A stretch of 64,000 nt of DNA from Erpobdella octoculata (lineage: Eukaryota; Annelida; Clitellata; Hirudinida; Erpobdellidae), in assembly GCA_963978895.1 (NCBI GenBank), contig OZ022242.1:355201-419200 (forward strand). Direction: 5' to 3'. Position numbers and translations under genes: made by a program. Numbering within the stretch: the first letter of the stretch is position 1; each line of letters begins with the position of its first letter. The notes under the pieces were generated by a model that did not search any database, was not told the origin of the DNA, and worked only from the letters and a program-made list of their open reading frames with translations. This document shows positions 1 to 10,350 of the stretch, in pieces.

Positions 1-357
1 ATTTCAGCTACTTCAAGAGTCACCATGTCACTGGACTGCACCTTGACTTCGCACAGTTACAACCGGCTTTTCTGAAATGGACCAGTCTTGTTGGTCAATA
101 GATCTGGAGTTGGGATTTTATGGGAATTAATGTATTCTGAATATAATTCTCTAATGGTGTTTGCCTGATTCAAATCCCAGTGAACTCTTGGGGGCCTATA
201 GAGTGGTTTCTCAGGTGACGGTGGTTCATTGTTTGAAGTAGAATCTTCTTCTCCTGCATCGCAGCTATCTCACAACTTTGGCGTATTTGTTCGGCACAAC
301 TGTCTTTTCCACCGTACATTTCACATTTTTCACATATCTTCAAATTTGTGAACATTG
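1..357 (-). other. Unassigned transposon-like fragment
   Basis: A cysteine-containing reading frame on the minus strand (about 170-355, with CEKC and a further Cys) continues after stops toward position 1. I do not recognise the family. Its place at the head of a transposon-dense block and its many stops suggest a decayed repeat rather than a host exon. No splice sites or conserved domain could be assigned. Confidence 0.2.
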
Positions 358-770
358 TTAAGAACTGAACAGTAACCTGTTCTTCTTTCGTCTTCCCCTT
401 AATAACAATAATAAGTGTATTTCAAAAGTACTCGAAAATATTTTAAAATAATTAAATTTTTTCTTAAAAAGTTCTGTCGACTCAGCAGCTCTTATATCAG
501 GAGTGAGTGAATTCCACACACTGTGCTGCATGACGGAAGGCACGCATTGAAATTTTGTTAGAGGTGTGATGTTGCTGGAGGGCTGCAGAAGAGCGGAGAT
601 ATCTGCCAGTTTTCCTGATTTCTAGTAGGCTGCGAAGATATGGGGGTGATGAAGTAGTGAGTGTTTTTTGATTGAGGAGAGCGATCTTGAACGAAATGAG
701 GTGAGTGATAGGTAACCAGTGAAGACGGATTTTGACAGAGGATTTAATATTTCATCTAAGTTAAGCAAAT
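358..770 (-). mobile_element. LINE (CR1/L2-like) ORF2 C-terminal fragment
   Basis: Minus-strand frames encode the tail typical of CR1/L2-like reverse transcriptases: a W-N-S-L-x-P-D-I-R motif followed by ELFKKK, here in two frames because of frameshifts (358-543 and about 622-740). The same protein tail is better preserved at 21928-22344, so both come from one LINE family. The fragment is fused in the same open frame to a copy of the zinc-finger module at 770-1101, which marks a repeat junction. It is non-functional. Confidence 0.7.
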
Positions 771-1101
771 TATCTAGGTCTGTTGATGATTCAAGTGGTG
801 AGTTAGTAGTAATAAGAGAATAAGGGTTTTGAATAGAATATTCCAGATTTTGATTATGGATATTTTGAACATGCCTGTTGAGCCTTAATACACTCACACC
901 ACAATTAGGACATATTTTATTCTTCTCCTTTCTCTTACTCATGGGCACCCTATTGTAGTTAGGCAATGAGGAGAGAACAACAAATGGATTGTCTACTATA
1001 TGCAGTTTACTGCGCATATAACTAGGCAGTTTCGAAACTAATTTATTGCACAGAGGACACTCAAACTTTTTCTGGAAATGGTCCGCTGAAGTCGGGTGCA
1101 C
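770..1101 (-). mobile_element. C2H2 zinc-finger module, copy 1
   Basis: This minus-strand frame encodes two C2H2-like fingers: CPLC followed by an H-x4-H-type pair, then CPNCG with RHVQNIH. It is nearly identical to copies at 2700-2997 and 3848-4063. Copy 2 runs into a tyrosine-recombinase domain, whereas this copy runs into a LINE tail. Just upstream on the minus strand (1100-1230) is a LINE-like segment with the SRIDYCNSLL motif, also present upstream of the other copies. I read it as a fragment of a multi-copy element. Confidence 0.6.
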
Positions 1102-1115
1102 TGTTGCTGTGTGAT

Positions 1116-1240
1116 AATGTGAAGGAGAGAATTGCAGTAATCAATTCTTGACAAGAGAAGGCAACGAACGAGCGAAGAGCTCTTGTTCGGAAGGAGACAC
1201 ATTCCGCTTTGTTTCTTGGAGTTCTTCATTCAAGATTTCT
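1116..1240 (-). mobile_element. LINE reverse-transcriptase fragment repeated beside the zinc-finger module
   Basis: The minus-strand frame carries LLLSRIDYCNSLL, the S-R-x-D-Y-C-N-S-L-L signature in the C-terminal part of CR1/L2-like reverse transcriptases. The same stretch recurs at about 3010-3130 and 4076-4160, each time immediately upstream of a zinc-finger copy. The two pieces were therefore duplicated as one cassette. Confidence 0.55.
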
Positions 1241-1659
1241 TGGAGCTCTTCTGTCGTCAGCTCGTCTTTATCTTCCATTATGAGCTCTTCTATGTCATCC
1301 TCGTTCACCTGGCACACTTGAAATGTAAATGAAGCTGTACCGTATTATAGAGAGGATAAAAGGCCAGCACCATTCCCCGTGATCTTTATGACTTGGTGAG
1401 GAACTTCCACTCCATCAATTTCTACAGTTTCTAGATCCGTTATGCACAATTTGAAATTCAATTATATAATTCCGGTGGTCAAGAATCACCAAAACTTTTA
1501 ATTTGATACAGATGAGTGTATTGACCTCCTTTTATGTATTCATGGTAATAACTGAACTGTTCCACCACTGCCTTGATGTAATTGCGGTTGGGATTAACTG
1601 CATTCATGCACTATCTATCCCTCCATAGTTACGAGCGCCGTGTCGTCTCTTTATTTAAC

Positions 1660-2000
1660 ATCAACGGCACATTCAAGTATCTTCTCCACATTTTCTCTCA
1701 CCATAGTAATCAGTATGTAAAAATCAACAACATTGTTAGATGATCCAGACTAAAATGACAAAATTATCGCCTTGTCGTCTCCTTAATTAACATCAACGGC
1801 ACATTCAAGTATCTTCTCCACATTTACTCTCACCCTAGTAATGAGTATGTAAAAATCAACAACATTGTTAGATGATCCAGACTAAAATGACAAAATTATC
1901 GCCTTGTCGTCTCCTTAATTAACATCAATGGCACATTCAAGTATCTTCTCCACATTTACTCTCACCCTAGTAATCAGTATGTAAAAATCAACAACATTTT
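1660..2000. repeat. 131-bp tandem repeat, array A
   Basis: The segment beginning CACATTCAAGTATCTTCTCC recurs at about 1668, 1800 and 1931, giving a 131-bp period. Each unit includes a shared block on AACATTGTTAGATGATCC and AAAATTATCGCCTTGTCGTC. The same unit makes arrays at 6195-6750 and 7529-7770. No coding potential of its own is visible. Confidence 0.85.
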
Positions 2001-2700
2001 TATGTGCTGTGTATGGGCTGCAGACCATTCCTTTCTCCTACCTCCAATGTGGATGAAAGGCAGAAGGGGATCTGACAAAGTTGATGATGTGTCAGTGGGT
2101 AATGTCTCATTTAAATTAAGTGATGTTGATGCACCTTCCTGGGATGTATGTTGTTCAGTAATGATTTTAAAGAGTTTCATTGAGGAACCAAAAAATGACA
2201 CTCCTACTGTCTCTTTATCTTGTACTGAGTAATGGGTTTCTGCTGTTCTACTTGAATGTCCCATATGTTTTGCAGCCATGTACTTATCTTGAGGGAGAGT
2301 GACAGCGATTGTAGAAGTCATCATTCTTCTAATTTTGTTGCATGAAACTGATTACATAAATCCTTGTGCCTTATAAGCTCTAGTTAAAATTAATGTAATG
2401 AGTGATGATGTGATCCGCTTGCCAGAAGAATTTAAAAATATATATTTATGGTTTTCTTTATTATTTAAAAATGCTAATCGTAACTCTAAATAAAAATTGA
2501 ATAACTTTGAAATTTCTGGTCTTAAGTTTAAGCAGGCACCACCATATTTTCCGGCCGTTTTGTGTTTATCTATAAGATACATCACGGGTGTTAATTTAGT
2601 ACATATATTTACTAAATGATCAGTTGTAAAGTTTAGAATAACGCATGACCTTGGAGCATTCTCTGATACTAAAGTTACAATTGGATTCAAGTGGTGAGTT
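1974..2700 (-). mobile_element. Tyrosine recombinase (Crypton/DIRS-like) catalytic region, degenerate
   Basis: Two minus-strand frames (2352-2690 and 1974-2345) lie in the same frame, separated by one TAA. Together they read as the C-terminal half of a tyrosine recombinase: a helical core ending in YIFLNSSGKRI, then KIRR (candidate second-box Arg), then HMGHSSRTAETHY with the His and final Tyr spacing expected of the catalytic H and Y. It follows directly on the C2H2 module of copy 2 (2700-2997), so the parent protein looks like zinc fingers plus recombinase. Crypton and DIRS elements use such enzymes; the exact family is uncertain. The internal stop and lack of element ends indicate a fossil. 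Confidence 0.55.
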
Positions 2701-2997
2701 AGTAGTAATAAGAGAATAACGGTTTTTAATAGAATATTCTAGATTTTGATTATGGATATTTTGAACATGCCTGTTGAGCCTTAATACACTCACACCACAA
2801 ATAGGACATATTTTTTTCTTCTCCTTTCTCTTTCTCATGGGCACCCTATTGTAGTTAGGCAATGGAGAGAGAACAACAAATGGATTGTCTACCATATGCA
2901 GTTTACTGCGCATATGCCTAGGCAGTTTCGAAACTAGTTTATTGCACAGAGGACACTCAAACTTTTTCTGGAAATGGTCCGCTGGAGTCGGGTGCAC
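2690..2997 (-). mobile_element. C2H2 zinc-finger module, copy 2 (N-terminal part of the recombinase element)
   Basis: Starting at the ATG at 2997, this frame encodes two C2H2-type fingers (CPLC...RHMRSKLH and CPICG...RHVQNIH). It then passes, with a frame change near 2690, into the recombinase region. It matches copy 1 nearly residue for residue up to the NSPLES motif, where the two diverge sharply. Confidence 0.6.
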
Positions 2998-3009
2998 TGT
3001 TGCTGTGTG

Positions 3010-3295
3010 ATAATGTGAAGGAGAGAATTGCAGTAATCAATTCTTGACAAGAGAAGGCAACGAACGAGCGTAGGGTTCTTGTTCGGAAGGAGACACATTC
3101 CGCTTTGTTTCTTGGAGTTCTTCATTCAAGATACAGTATAGTATGTATAGGCTGCTGGATGCGTATTTCAGTGCAACCAACAATAACTCGAAAATTTGGA
3201 TAAGTCTTTTTAAAATAGCGGGTATAAAACTGTTTATTTCACTTCTGGATTGCCAAAATGGCATTCTTCCAAGAATAAAAAAAGGAAGTTAGCCC
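3010..3295 (-). repeat. Duplicated repeat block (also at 4080-4780)
   Basis: The block from the LINE fragment through a segment ending near 3290 (CTGGATTGCCAAAATGGCAT) is repeated almost unchanged at 4598-4780. The second copy is interrupted by the LINE tail at 4200-4560. It shows segmental copying of mixed repeat sequence. Confidence 0.7.
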
Positions 3296-3593
3296 ATGAA
3301 ATAATAAAAAATAAGGTGTCATAGAATAGATAATCATGATGAAATAGTGCATTGTTATAAATCTTGTCCTTGATTGTATGCTCGTTCTGTTTGTGAATCA
3401 GTCAGCAGCACTCCTAATGGAAGTGCACCAGCTAGACTCCAGGTCAACATAAGAGTGGCACTGGTGTTAAGTAAATCTACGTGGCTTGTCGAATCAACAA
3501 ACATTATTTCAGCTGCTTGTGAAACCGATTCATGAATTCAACATTCAAGAAGATCTTTATTGAATTCAGAACGTTTATATTCAGTTATATTGT

Positions 3594-3850
3594 TTATAAT
3601 AGATCTGTTCGTTGACCCCTTTTACTTGGAGTACCTTTAGTAAAGAAGTGGCCCTCTTTTTCACAATACGCCCGGTTTTGTTCATCGTCTATTTTCGCCC
3701 ATTCGATGTGTGCTCTTGTGGACAAGATCTTCTTGACAGTGTTGAATTTGACATTCTTTCCTAGATTGATGAATCCTTGTAGATGTGTTGTACCTGTCGT
3801 TGGACAAATTTTTTCACCTACCACTAGATATACGCAATCGATTTTTTTTA
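3594..3850 (-). pseudogene. Endogenous circovirus-like replication-associated (Rep) gene fragment
   Basis: A short minus-strand frame resembles the N-terminal HUH endonuclease domain of CRESS-DNA virus (circovirus/cyclovirus type) Rep. It shows a VVGE strand, a GTTHLQG segment (motif II family), a spaced VKK helix and the YCEKEG motif carrying the Tyr and Lys of motif III. The conserved N-terminal motif I, the rest of the nuclease and the whole helicase domain are missing, and the frame ends after about 80 residues. It abuts and truncates zinc-finger copy 3 at about 3847. It is an old viral fragment in host DNA; no function can be inferred. Confidence 0.65.
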
Positions 3851-4063
3851 TATTATCACACCACAAATAGGACATATTTTATTCTTCTCCTTTCTCTTAC
3901 TCATAGGCACCCTATTGTAGTTAGGCAATGAGGAGAGAACAACAAATGGATTGTCTACCATATGCAGTTTACTGCGCATATGCCTAGGCAGTTTCGAAAC
4001 TAGTTTATTGCACAGAGGACATTCAAACTTTTTCTGGAAATGGTCCGCTGGAGTCGGGTGCAC
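3848..4063 (-). mobile_element. C2H2 zinc-finger module, copy 3 (truncated)
   Basis: The same start and first finger as copies 1 and 2 are present, ending abruptly after CPICG where the Rep-like fragment begins. The LINE-like SRIDYCNSLL flank is again on its 5' side (4076-4160). The shared flank supports duplication of a composite cassette. Confidence 0.6.
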
Positions 4064-4199
4064 TGTTGCTGTGTGATAATGTGAAGGAGAGAATTGCAGT
4101 AATCAATTCTTGACAAGAGAAGGCAACGAACGAGCGTAGAGCTCTTGTTCGGAAGGAGACACATAATAATAATGTTTGACGATTTTTTGAGTGGCGTAA

Positions 4200-4560
4200 A
4201 TCCTAATGGACCTCAAGGCCACTGAACAAATGCGCTTTAAGTTTTTTTCTGAAACTTTCAACTGTCACTGCGGAAGTGACCACTGGAGGAAGACAGTTCC
4301 ATAGTCTTGGGCCAGCAACCGCAAACGTTTGATCTCCGGCGCTCTTGAGTTTTCCTGCCGGCACCAGAAGTTGAGACGTTGATGACGATCGTAGTCTTCT
4401 CCGAGCCGGAATGTCCTGCACTCGCTGAATGCTCGATGCCAGGTATGTGGGAGCCATCCCGTTGAGGCACTTGAACGTTATGAGCGCCACCTTGAAGCTT
4501 ATTCTGTCGTTGATCCGAAGCCAATGAAGTTTGCGTAGGACCGGAGAGATGTGTTCACGC
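4200..4560 (-). mobile_element. LINE (CR1-like) ORF2 C-terminus
   Basis: The minus-strand frame at 4203-4490 encodes the typical terminal region: ALITFKCLNGMAPTYL, then FAVAGPRLWNCLPP, then FRKKLKAHLF. Upstream in another frame is a LRKLHWLR-like segment with its frame broken. It belongs to a different subfamily from the 4981-5571 copy. It is a 5'-truncated, dead insertion. Confidence 0.75.
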
Positions 4561-4939
4561 CTGTGGGCTCCCGCAACAAGTCTAGCAGCTGCTTTGTTTC
4601 TTGGAGTTCTTCATTCAAGATACAGTATAGTATGTATAGGCTGCTGGATGCGTATCTCAGTGCAACCAACAATAACACGAAAATTTGGATAAGTCTTTTT
4701 AAAATAGCGGGTATAAAACTGTTTATTTCACTTCTGGATTGCCAAAATGGCATTCTTCCAAGAATAAAAGGAAGTTAGCCCATGAAATAATTTTTCTCGA
4801 AACGGTTCTATGATTTATTTCATACATATCTGCTAGCTCTTCATTAGTGAAGCATCTTCTAAGCTTAACTAGGTACATAAGAAATTCTTCTAAAGTGAAT
4901 CTATTACTTAACCTATGAGACTGGAAATTATTCTTATAA

Positions 4940-5690
4940 TAATAATAATAGTCAATTTGTAAAGCGCCAGTAGCGTAGCATCAGAGGCGCGCGAGATCTT
5001 GTCCGAATGCCTTCGAAAAAAGATAAGTCTTTAAATGTTTTTTGAACGACGTCAGACATGGTGATGATGTGATTGATGGCGGCAGTGAATTCCAGATGGC
5101 TGGGGAGCTGTAGCTGAATGATCTATTGGTGAGTTTTGAGTGGCTAACCGGTTGGTAAAGTGAGAGAGAGTTGGAAGAACGAAGTTGTCTATTGTTGGTC
5201 CTAATGGTGATGAGTTTATTTAAGTAAGGTGGGTTATTAGTGCTGAGAATTTTGTAGGTTAGTAGTGATATCTTGAAAATAATTCTATATTCTATTGGAA
5301 GCCAATGAAGTTTGCGGAGATGAGAAGAGGAGGAAGTGATAGTGGATGAGTTTGTGGTGACTTTGGCGAGTTGATTCTGAACACGTTGAAGTTTATTTAA
5401 GCGAGTCGATGATGCTTCGTAGAGCAGAGAGTTGCAGTAGTCCAGTCTAGATGTGACTAGGCTGCGTGCAAGGGTGGTAGCAGTCTCAGTAGAGAGTAGG
5501 GGGCGTATGTGTTTCAGGGCCTGTATATGATAGTTGCAGGCCTTTATAGTCGAAGCGTAGGTGGTTGTCAAGGGTGACGCCTAGCAGTTTAACGTGTGAA
5601 GATATAGGAAGGGTGGCAACTGAGGTTAATTCTTTAAATTTGGTGAGTTGCTGTGGTGAGCCAAGGATGATTACTTCAGACTTGGTCTTA
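4940..5690 (-). mobile_element. LINE (CR1/L2-like) 3' end with trinucleotide tail
   Basis: An open minus-strand frame (4981-5571) covers about 195 residues of a LINE ORF2 C-terminus: SRLDYCNSLLYEA, KLQRVQN, LHWLPIEYRI, AIWNSLPPSI and FKKHLKTYLFS. Downstream on the same strand it ends in a short AAAGCGC...-type 3' UTR and an (ATT)n tail near 4938-4950. That tail structure recurs at 7330-7380 and 21860-21930. The copy is 5'-truncated, as is usual for LINEs. Confidence 0.85.
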
Positions 5691-5948
5691 AATTATAACA
5701 ACTTTTCATAAGTTCAGCATGAAACTCAATGTGCATGAAAATTAAATGAAAAACCAGTATAAAAAATTGTCCTTATGCTTAAATTTATTTACTCCAAATT
5801 TTGTTGAAAGTTCTTTTTCCATTTTTATGCAGAGTTCAGTTTTCTTTTGTAATTCTTTCTTCAATTTATCAAGACGGGAATTTTCATCTGATTCTGAAGA
5901 CCTAGATAATAAAATTATTATAAAATATATTAAAGTTATATAAATACA

Positions 5949-6265
5949 CTAGCAGGTTTACCCGGCGTTGCCTGGGGTTTTTATTTTTTCTAGTTGGGAG
6001 AAACAGTCACTCCTTAGTTCTACAACAGCCATCTTCAAACTCTGTCCTTGTGCTTTGTTGATAGTCATGGCATAGCATAACTTTACAGAGAACTGCAGAC
6101 GATTGAATTCAAAATGATAGTCCGACAGAGTTAGAGGAATACCGTTACAGAGTTTGGGAGGGTTTAAGTTGCGGAGTAGCATTATAGGAGCATCGACTTT
6201 GAGAGTAAGAATATGAGGTGTTTTATTTAACATGAACGGCACATTCAAGTATCTTCTCCTCATTT
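5949..6265 (-). mobile_element. Helitron: end of Rep/helicase ORF and 3' terminus
   Basis: The minus-strand frame 5958-6263 encodes the C-terminus of a PIF1-type Helitron helicase: APIMLLRNLNPPKLCNG and FSVKLCYAMTINKAQGQSLK (motifs V and VI region). The frame stops inside a GC-rich hairpin (CAGGCAACGCCGGG on the minus strand), followed about 10 bases later by CTAG at 5949-5952 and then T. Hairpin plus CTRR next to a T is the classical Helitron 3' end. The 5' part of the frame is replaced by the first unit of the 131-bp array, so the coding copy is truncated. Confidence 0.75.
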
Positions 6266-6750
6266 TCTCTCACCCTAGTAATCAGTATGTAAAAATCAAC
6301 AACATTGTTAGATGATCCAGACTAAAATGACAAAATTATCGCCTTGTCGTCTCTTTATTTAACATCAATGGCACATTCAAGTATCTTCTCCACATTTTCT
6401 CTCACCATAGTAATCAGTATGTAAAAATCAACAACATTGTTAGATGATCCAGACTAAAATGACAAAATTATCGCCTTGTCGTCTCTTTATTTAACATCAA
6501 TGGCACATTCAAGTATCTTCTCCACATTTTCTCTCACCATAGTAATCAGTATGTAAAAATCAACAACATTGTTAGATGATCCAGACTAAAATGACAAAAT
6601 TATCGCCTTGTCGTCTCTTTATTTAACATCAATGGCACATTCAAGTATCTTCTCCACATTTTCTCTCACCATAGTAATCAGTATGTAAAAATCAACAACA
6701 TTGTTAGATGATCCGGACTAAAATGACAAAATTATCGCCTTATCTTCACC
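6195..6750. repeat. 131-bp tandem repeat, array B
   Basis: Four units spaced 131 bp apart (starts near 6239, 6370, 6501 and 6632) match array A. The first unit lies in phase with and partly encodes the N-terminal residues of the Helitron helicase fragment. This suggests the tandem repeat arose from, or was captured by, a Helitron. Confidence 0.85.
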
Positions 6751-7020
6751 GAAGATAAAAAAAAACACAGTGTTTTCTTCGATAAGTGGCTTTCACCTCC
6801 ACCGTATCTTCTGAATTTGTCAAAAGTTCCCGCATAATATTTAGCGGACCACGAATATTTCTTCCATAAAGCGGTTCAAAAGGGGCAAATTGAAGACTAT
6901 CCTGTTTAGTAGATCTGTACGCAAAAAGCAAAGGGTCGATGAATCCGTCCCATTCCTGAGGCTGTTCCGCACATACTCTTTTTAACATTTTTTTAAGGGT
7001 ACCATTGAATTTTTCCAAGT
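6750..7020 (-). mobile_element. Ty3/gypsy-type integrase fragment
   Basis: The minus-strand frame (to 7018) encodes EKFNGTLKKMLKRVC, then FIDPLLFAYR, then APFEPLYGRNIRGPL. This is the E-containing end of the integrase catalytic core of Ty3/gypsy-like retroelements. Only this part of pol survives, and the frame decays after about 75 residues. No LTRs were found nearby. Confidence 0.75.
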
Positions 7021-7199
7021 TCCATATTCATATGAGGGCAATAGGCTATGTTTCAGTAGAAAATCAACATAACCTACAAAACCCTTGCTACTTCTCCTGT
7101 ATATCTCTACAAACTCATAACTGCACGATCTATTTCTAAACAACTTCGCTCTACATCCTCCCTTCATCTACTAATAAAAAAGTACAATCAACAACATCT

Positions 7200-7380
7200 C
7201 TAGTGCCACGCTGCCCCTGCCATTTGGAACTCCCTTCTTCCGGATATTAGGGACTCTCCAAACATCAATATTTCTAAATCTAAACCTAGACTTATTATTT
7301 CAAAACTATTCTGAAGGAACCTTTGTAAAGCGCCTCAGACACTCCTGGCGCTATATAAATAAATTATTATTATTATCTCC
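7200..7380 (+). mobile_element. LINE 3' end, plus-strand copy
   Basis: A frame with AIWNSLLPDIRD is followed by a terminal GCGCCTCAGACACTCCTGGC-type segment, GCGCTATATAAATAA and an (ATT)n tail at 7362-7379. This is the same 3' architecture as the LINE copies at 4940-5690 and 21860-22344. Confidence 0.65.
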
Positions 7381-7528
7381 TACTTTTTTTAAGAACTTGC
7401 CAATGTTGTGCACTCATTGGCTCTGGAGTTCTTAGAGTTTACGAACAAGTTTATTTAAAGTGGCTCTACATTTCGGATGAAGCTTCACAGCTACTGAACT
7501 ATAAGAAGTAATGTTAATTCTTAATTAA

Positions 7529-7770
7529 GCAACAACATTGTTAGATGATCCAGACTAAAATGACAAAATTATCGCCTTGTCGACTCTTTATTTAAGATGA
7601 ACGGCATATTCGAGTATCTTCTCCACATTTTCTCTCACCATAGTAATCAGTATGTAAAAATCAACAACATTGTTAGATGATCCGGACTAAAATGACAAAA
7701 TTATCGCCTTGTCGTCTCTTTATTTAAGATGAACGGCACATTCAAGTATCTTCTCCACATTTTCTTGGGA
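7529..7770. repeat. 131-bp tandem repeat, array C
   Basis: Two further units of the 131-bp repeat begin near 7607 and 7738. They carry small differences (CATATTCGAG in place of CACATTCAAG). Confidence 0.8.
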
Positions 7771-7989
7771 GAAAATGTGTAAATCCCCTTTTTAACCTGG
7801 GATGGTTTTCTCAACTATCCCTTGATTGCGATTATCACGGCTTATTTTGCACTGGTTTACCTGCCAATTTTTGAAAATTTGGCAGAATATTTTTGGTAAT
7901 CAAAAGAACTACTAGTAGTCTGCTCATGTCTTCCAAGGTCTCCTGAAATTAAAATGTTCAACTTGTATACGTTTTTAAAACACATAGAG

Positions 7990-8190
7990 TCGTAAGGTTA
8001 AATTTTACTTGAAAAAACTGATGACAATGCTTTGCTGGTTGTGACAATTTTTTCTCCTTCAGTTAAAACTGTTGCTGATTCTAAGAACGGATCTAATATA
8101 TCAACTAATTCAACCAGCTGACCCCATTCACGATCAGTCGATATCAAACTCTTTTGGTCCTTCTTCTCAAGAAGATCTGACAACTATTTG
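7990..8190 (-). mobile_element. hAT transposase fragment
   Basis: A short minus-strand frame contains DREWGQLVELVDILDPF followed by a short linker and a TxLTEGEK-like segment. That pattern is typical of the middle of hAT (BED-finger type) transposases. Only about 55 residues survive and the flanks are stop-rich. Confidence 0.5.
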
Positions 8191-9059
8191 AAATCTAGAG
8201 ACAACAGTGACTTGTTCTACCTAAGGGTAGAATTTGAGCGTGTTGAAACAGCACGTGCAGAAATTTATCGAACTGCCTGTTAATTTCTGGCCTCTGTTGT
8301 AAAATTAATAGAGCTTCTTTAATTCTTAACTGTCTGATGTCTCTCTCTAGCAATAACACGTACATTGTCAACAAAAGTTTGACGTTTCAAAGTTTATTAA
8401 AATTAATTATTGATGATTAGACCGGTCTTGCAGCACCAATTTTTTGGAATTTTTTTTAAAGTTATTAGAAGACCAAATTTTATCAGTCCTTGAAGTAAAC
8501 TTATAAATTATTATTGTTAAAATTGAAATTGAGCAGTTGATTTTATCTTTTTGTTAAAATTGTCATGAATAGTATAAGAATGTTGATGAGACTGTAGAAT
8601 TCTTGGGGTTTGTCTATAACACCGTTGATATTTTGAAGAGTAAAAGCTCTATTGATTGATATTTTTGAAGAATCTCATTACTCTCATTATTTGATGGTTC
8701 TTTAAAGGAGGTGTTTTTGTAGACAAAATTGAGAAATATGAAATAAATCTCAACATTATTGAGTCAGTTTGAAATGATAGAGGGTCCTGACTGAGGATCG
8801 ATATCATCTATTGTTTCCAGTGTTTCGGGGCATGACTTGTTCGTTATTTTCTGAGGTATATTCTTATCAGGAATCAGACAATCAGTTGATAAAGAAGGCA
8901 GAAAATCTTTGTCCGTGAATATTTCAGGGTCGTATAGGCTTATACTTGCTGTCTAAAAAGCATTCTAGATGTTGGTAGGAGTTGCTGCTAGGGGCCAAAC
9001 ATGTTTTAAAATTAAATGTATCTCATATATGAGCATAGATTTTTCTGGATTGTTAGATA

Positions 9060-10350
9060 ACTAATTTTCTTGTGCCATGACACATTAGGCTTTATTAAAT
9101 GGTTCATTTACACCCACATCAAGTAGTTGCAGATTATGAATACTATAACATTTACAATCGAGTTGGTCTTTGCTTTTTAAACCACTATAGGGTTCATGTT
9201 TGATGAGTGGGAATATAGAGTGGTTGTTATTCTTCCTACTATCCTCATTAATGTTAAAAACTTTTTGTGTCCTTCTTTCATGACATTTTCATCAAAATAC
9301 TCATATGTGAATCCGTTAGTCTGGTCATTCTGGACATTTTAAAAGTTCTATATATATATATATGAAGACTACACCGAAAGAACGAGCATAATCACAGTTT
9401 TTCACTTTTGAGTAAATCGAAATTTTAACTTTGAAGACTTTTTTCAGCAAAATCAATAATGAAAATAAAACATGTTATATTTTTTTCTGATTGACTACTC
9501 ATTTCTGCAGAGGTAAAAATAATTTTCAAGACATAAATGTGTAACACATTCACCCAAGAAACATTTTCCTAGAGGAACTTACATTTGGACTTTGCCCGTT
9601 CTTCCAAATTTTGATGATTTTTTTTTAATTTTTCAATAAAAAGCCAAAAACAAAATCAAATCATCTAATACAAATGACTAATCAAAACAGTAATAAAATA
9701 AAAACTAGAGTATTTCATTGTTTTAGCAATAATGTTTTGAAAAAACAATCCTTCTAATGGAATGCTTGTTAGGTAAAAAAGTTACTCAGAATCATCACTA
9801 CTTTCTATCAGATGAAACTGATCAACTGCATCCCCATCATGATACAAACTAGCAAAAAAGTTATGACTGGTTTCTCTATTGCAAAAATTCTTTAAAACCA
9901 GCAAATCTTTGAACTTTACTATGCTCAAGGGAATAGCTTTATCATACAACTGAGCAGGTTGTCCCTTAGTGATTGCATCTTCAACATTTTGTCGTTTTTT
10001 TCCTCTGATAACAATAACTGCACTTTCAAATGGACCATTCCAGTTGTTTCTATAAAGTGTGTGTTTATTTAAAGTGGCTCTACATTTTGGATGAAGCTTC
10101 ACAGCCACTGAACTATATAAGAAGTAATGTTAATTCTTAATTAAACAAGCTGCAAAACTTTTGGTTTCTTTTCAGGAAACCTGTGAACCAATCAGCTCTT
10201 TGATTGTTATAATACCATGAAGCTGGAATGTGAGACGTGTCAAATTTCACAGCACAGTTATGTGTTAACTTTCTCAATCCATCTGGTAGAAGACCGAAAT
10301 AAATTGATGAGACTTGAATTATATCACAACTATTTACTTTCATTTTATGG
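9060..10350 (-). mobile_element. Degenerate pogo/Tigger-like (CENPB-type) DNA transposon
   Basis: Three pieces lie in order on the minus strand. The frame 10137-10343 ends in RADWFTGFLKRN, the hallmark end of the CENPB-type DNA-binding domain. The frame 9782-10108 is basic then acidic, with no recognised domain. A stop-interrupted stretch near 9080-9150 reads LLDVGVNEPFNKA, resembling the LQPxDVGINxPFK motif of pogo-type DDE transposases. The order fits one decayed element, possibly with a second repeat between. Confidence 0.45.
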
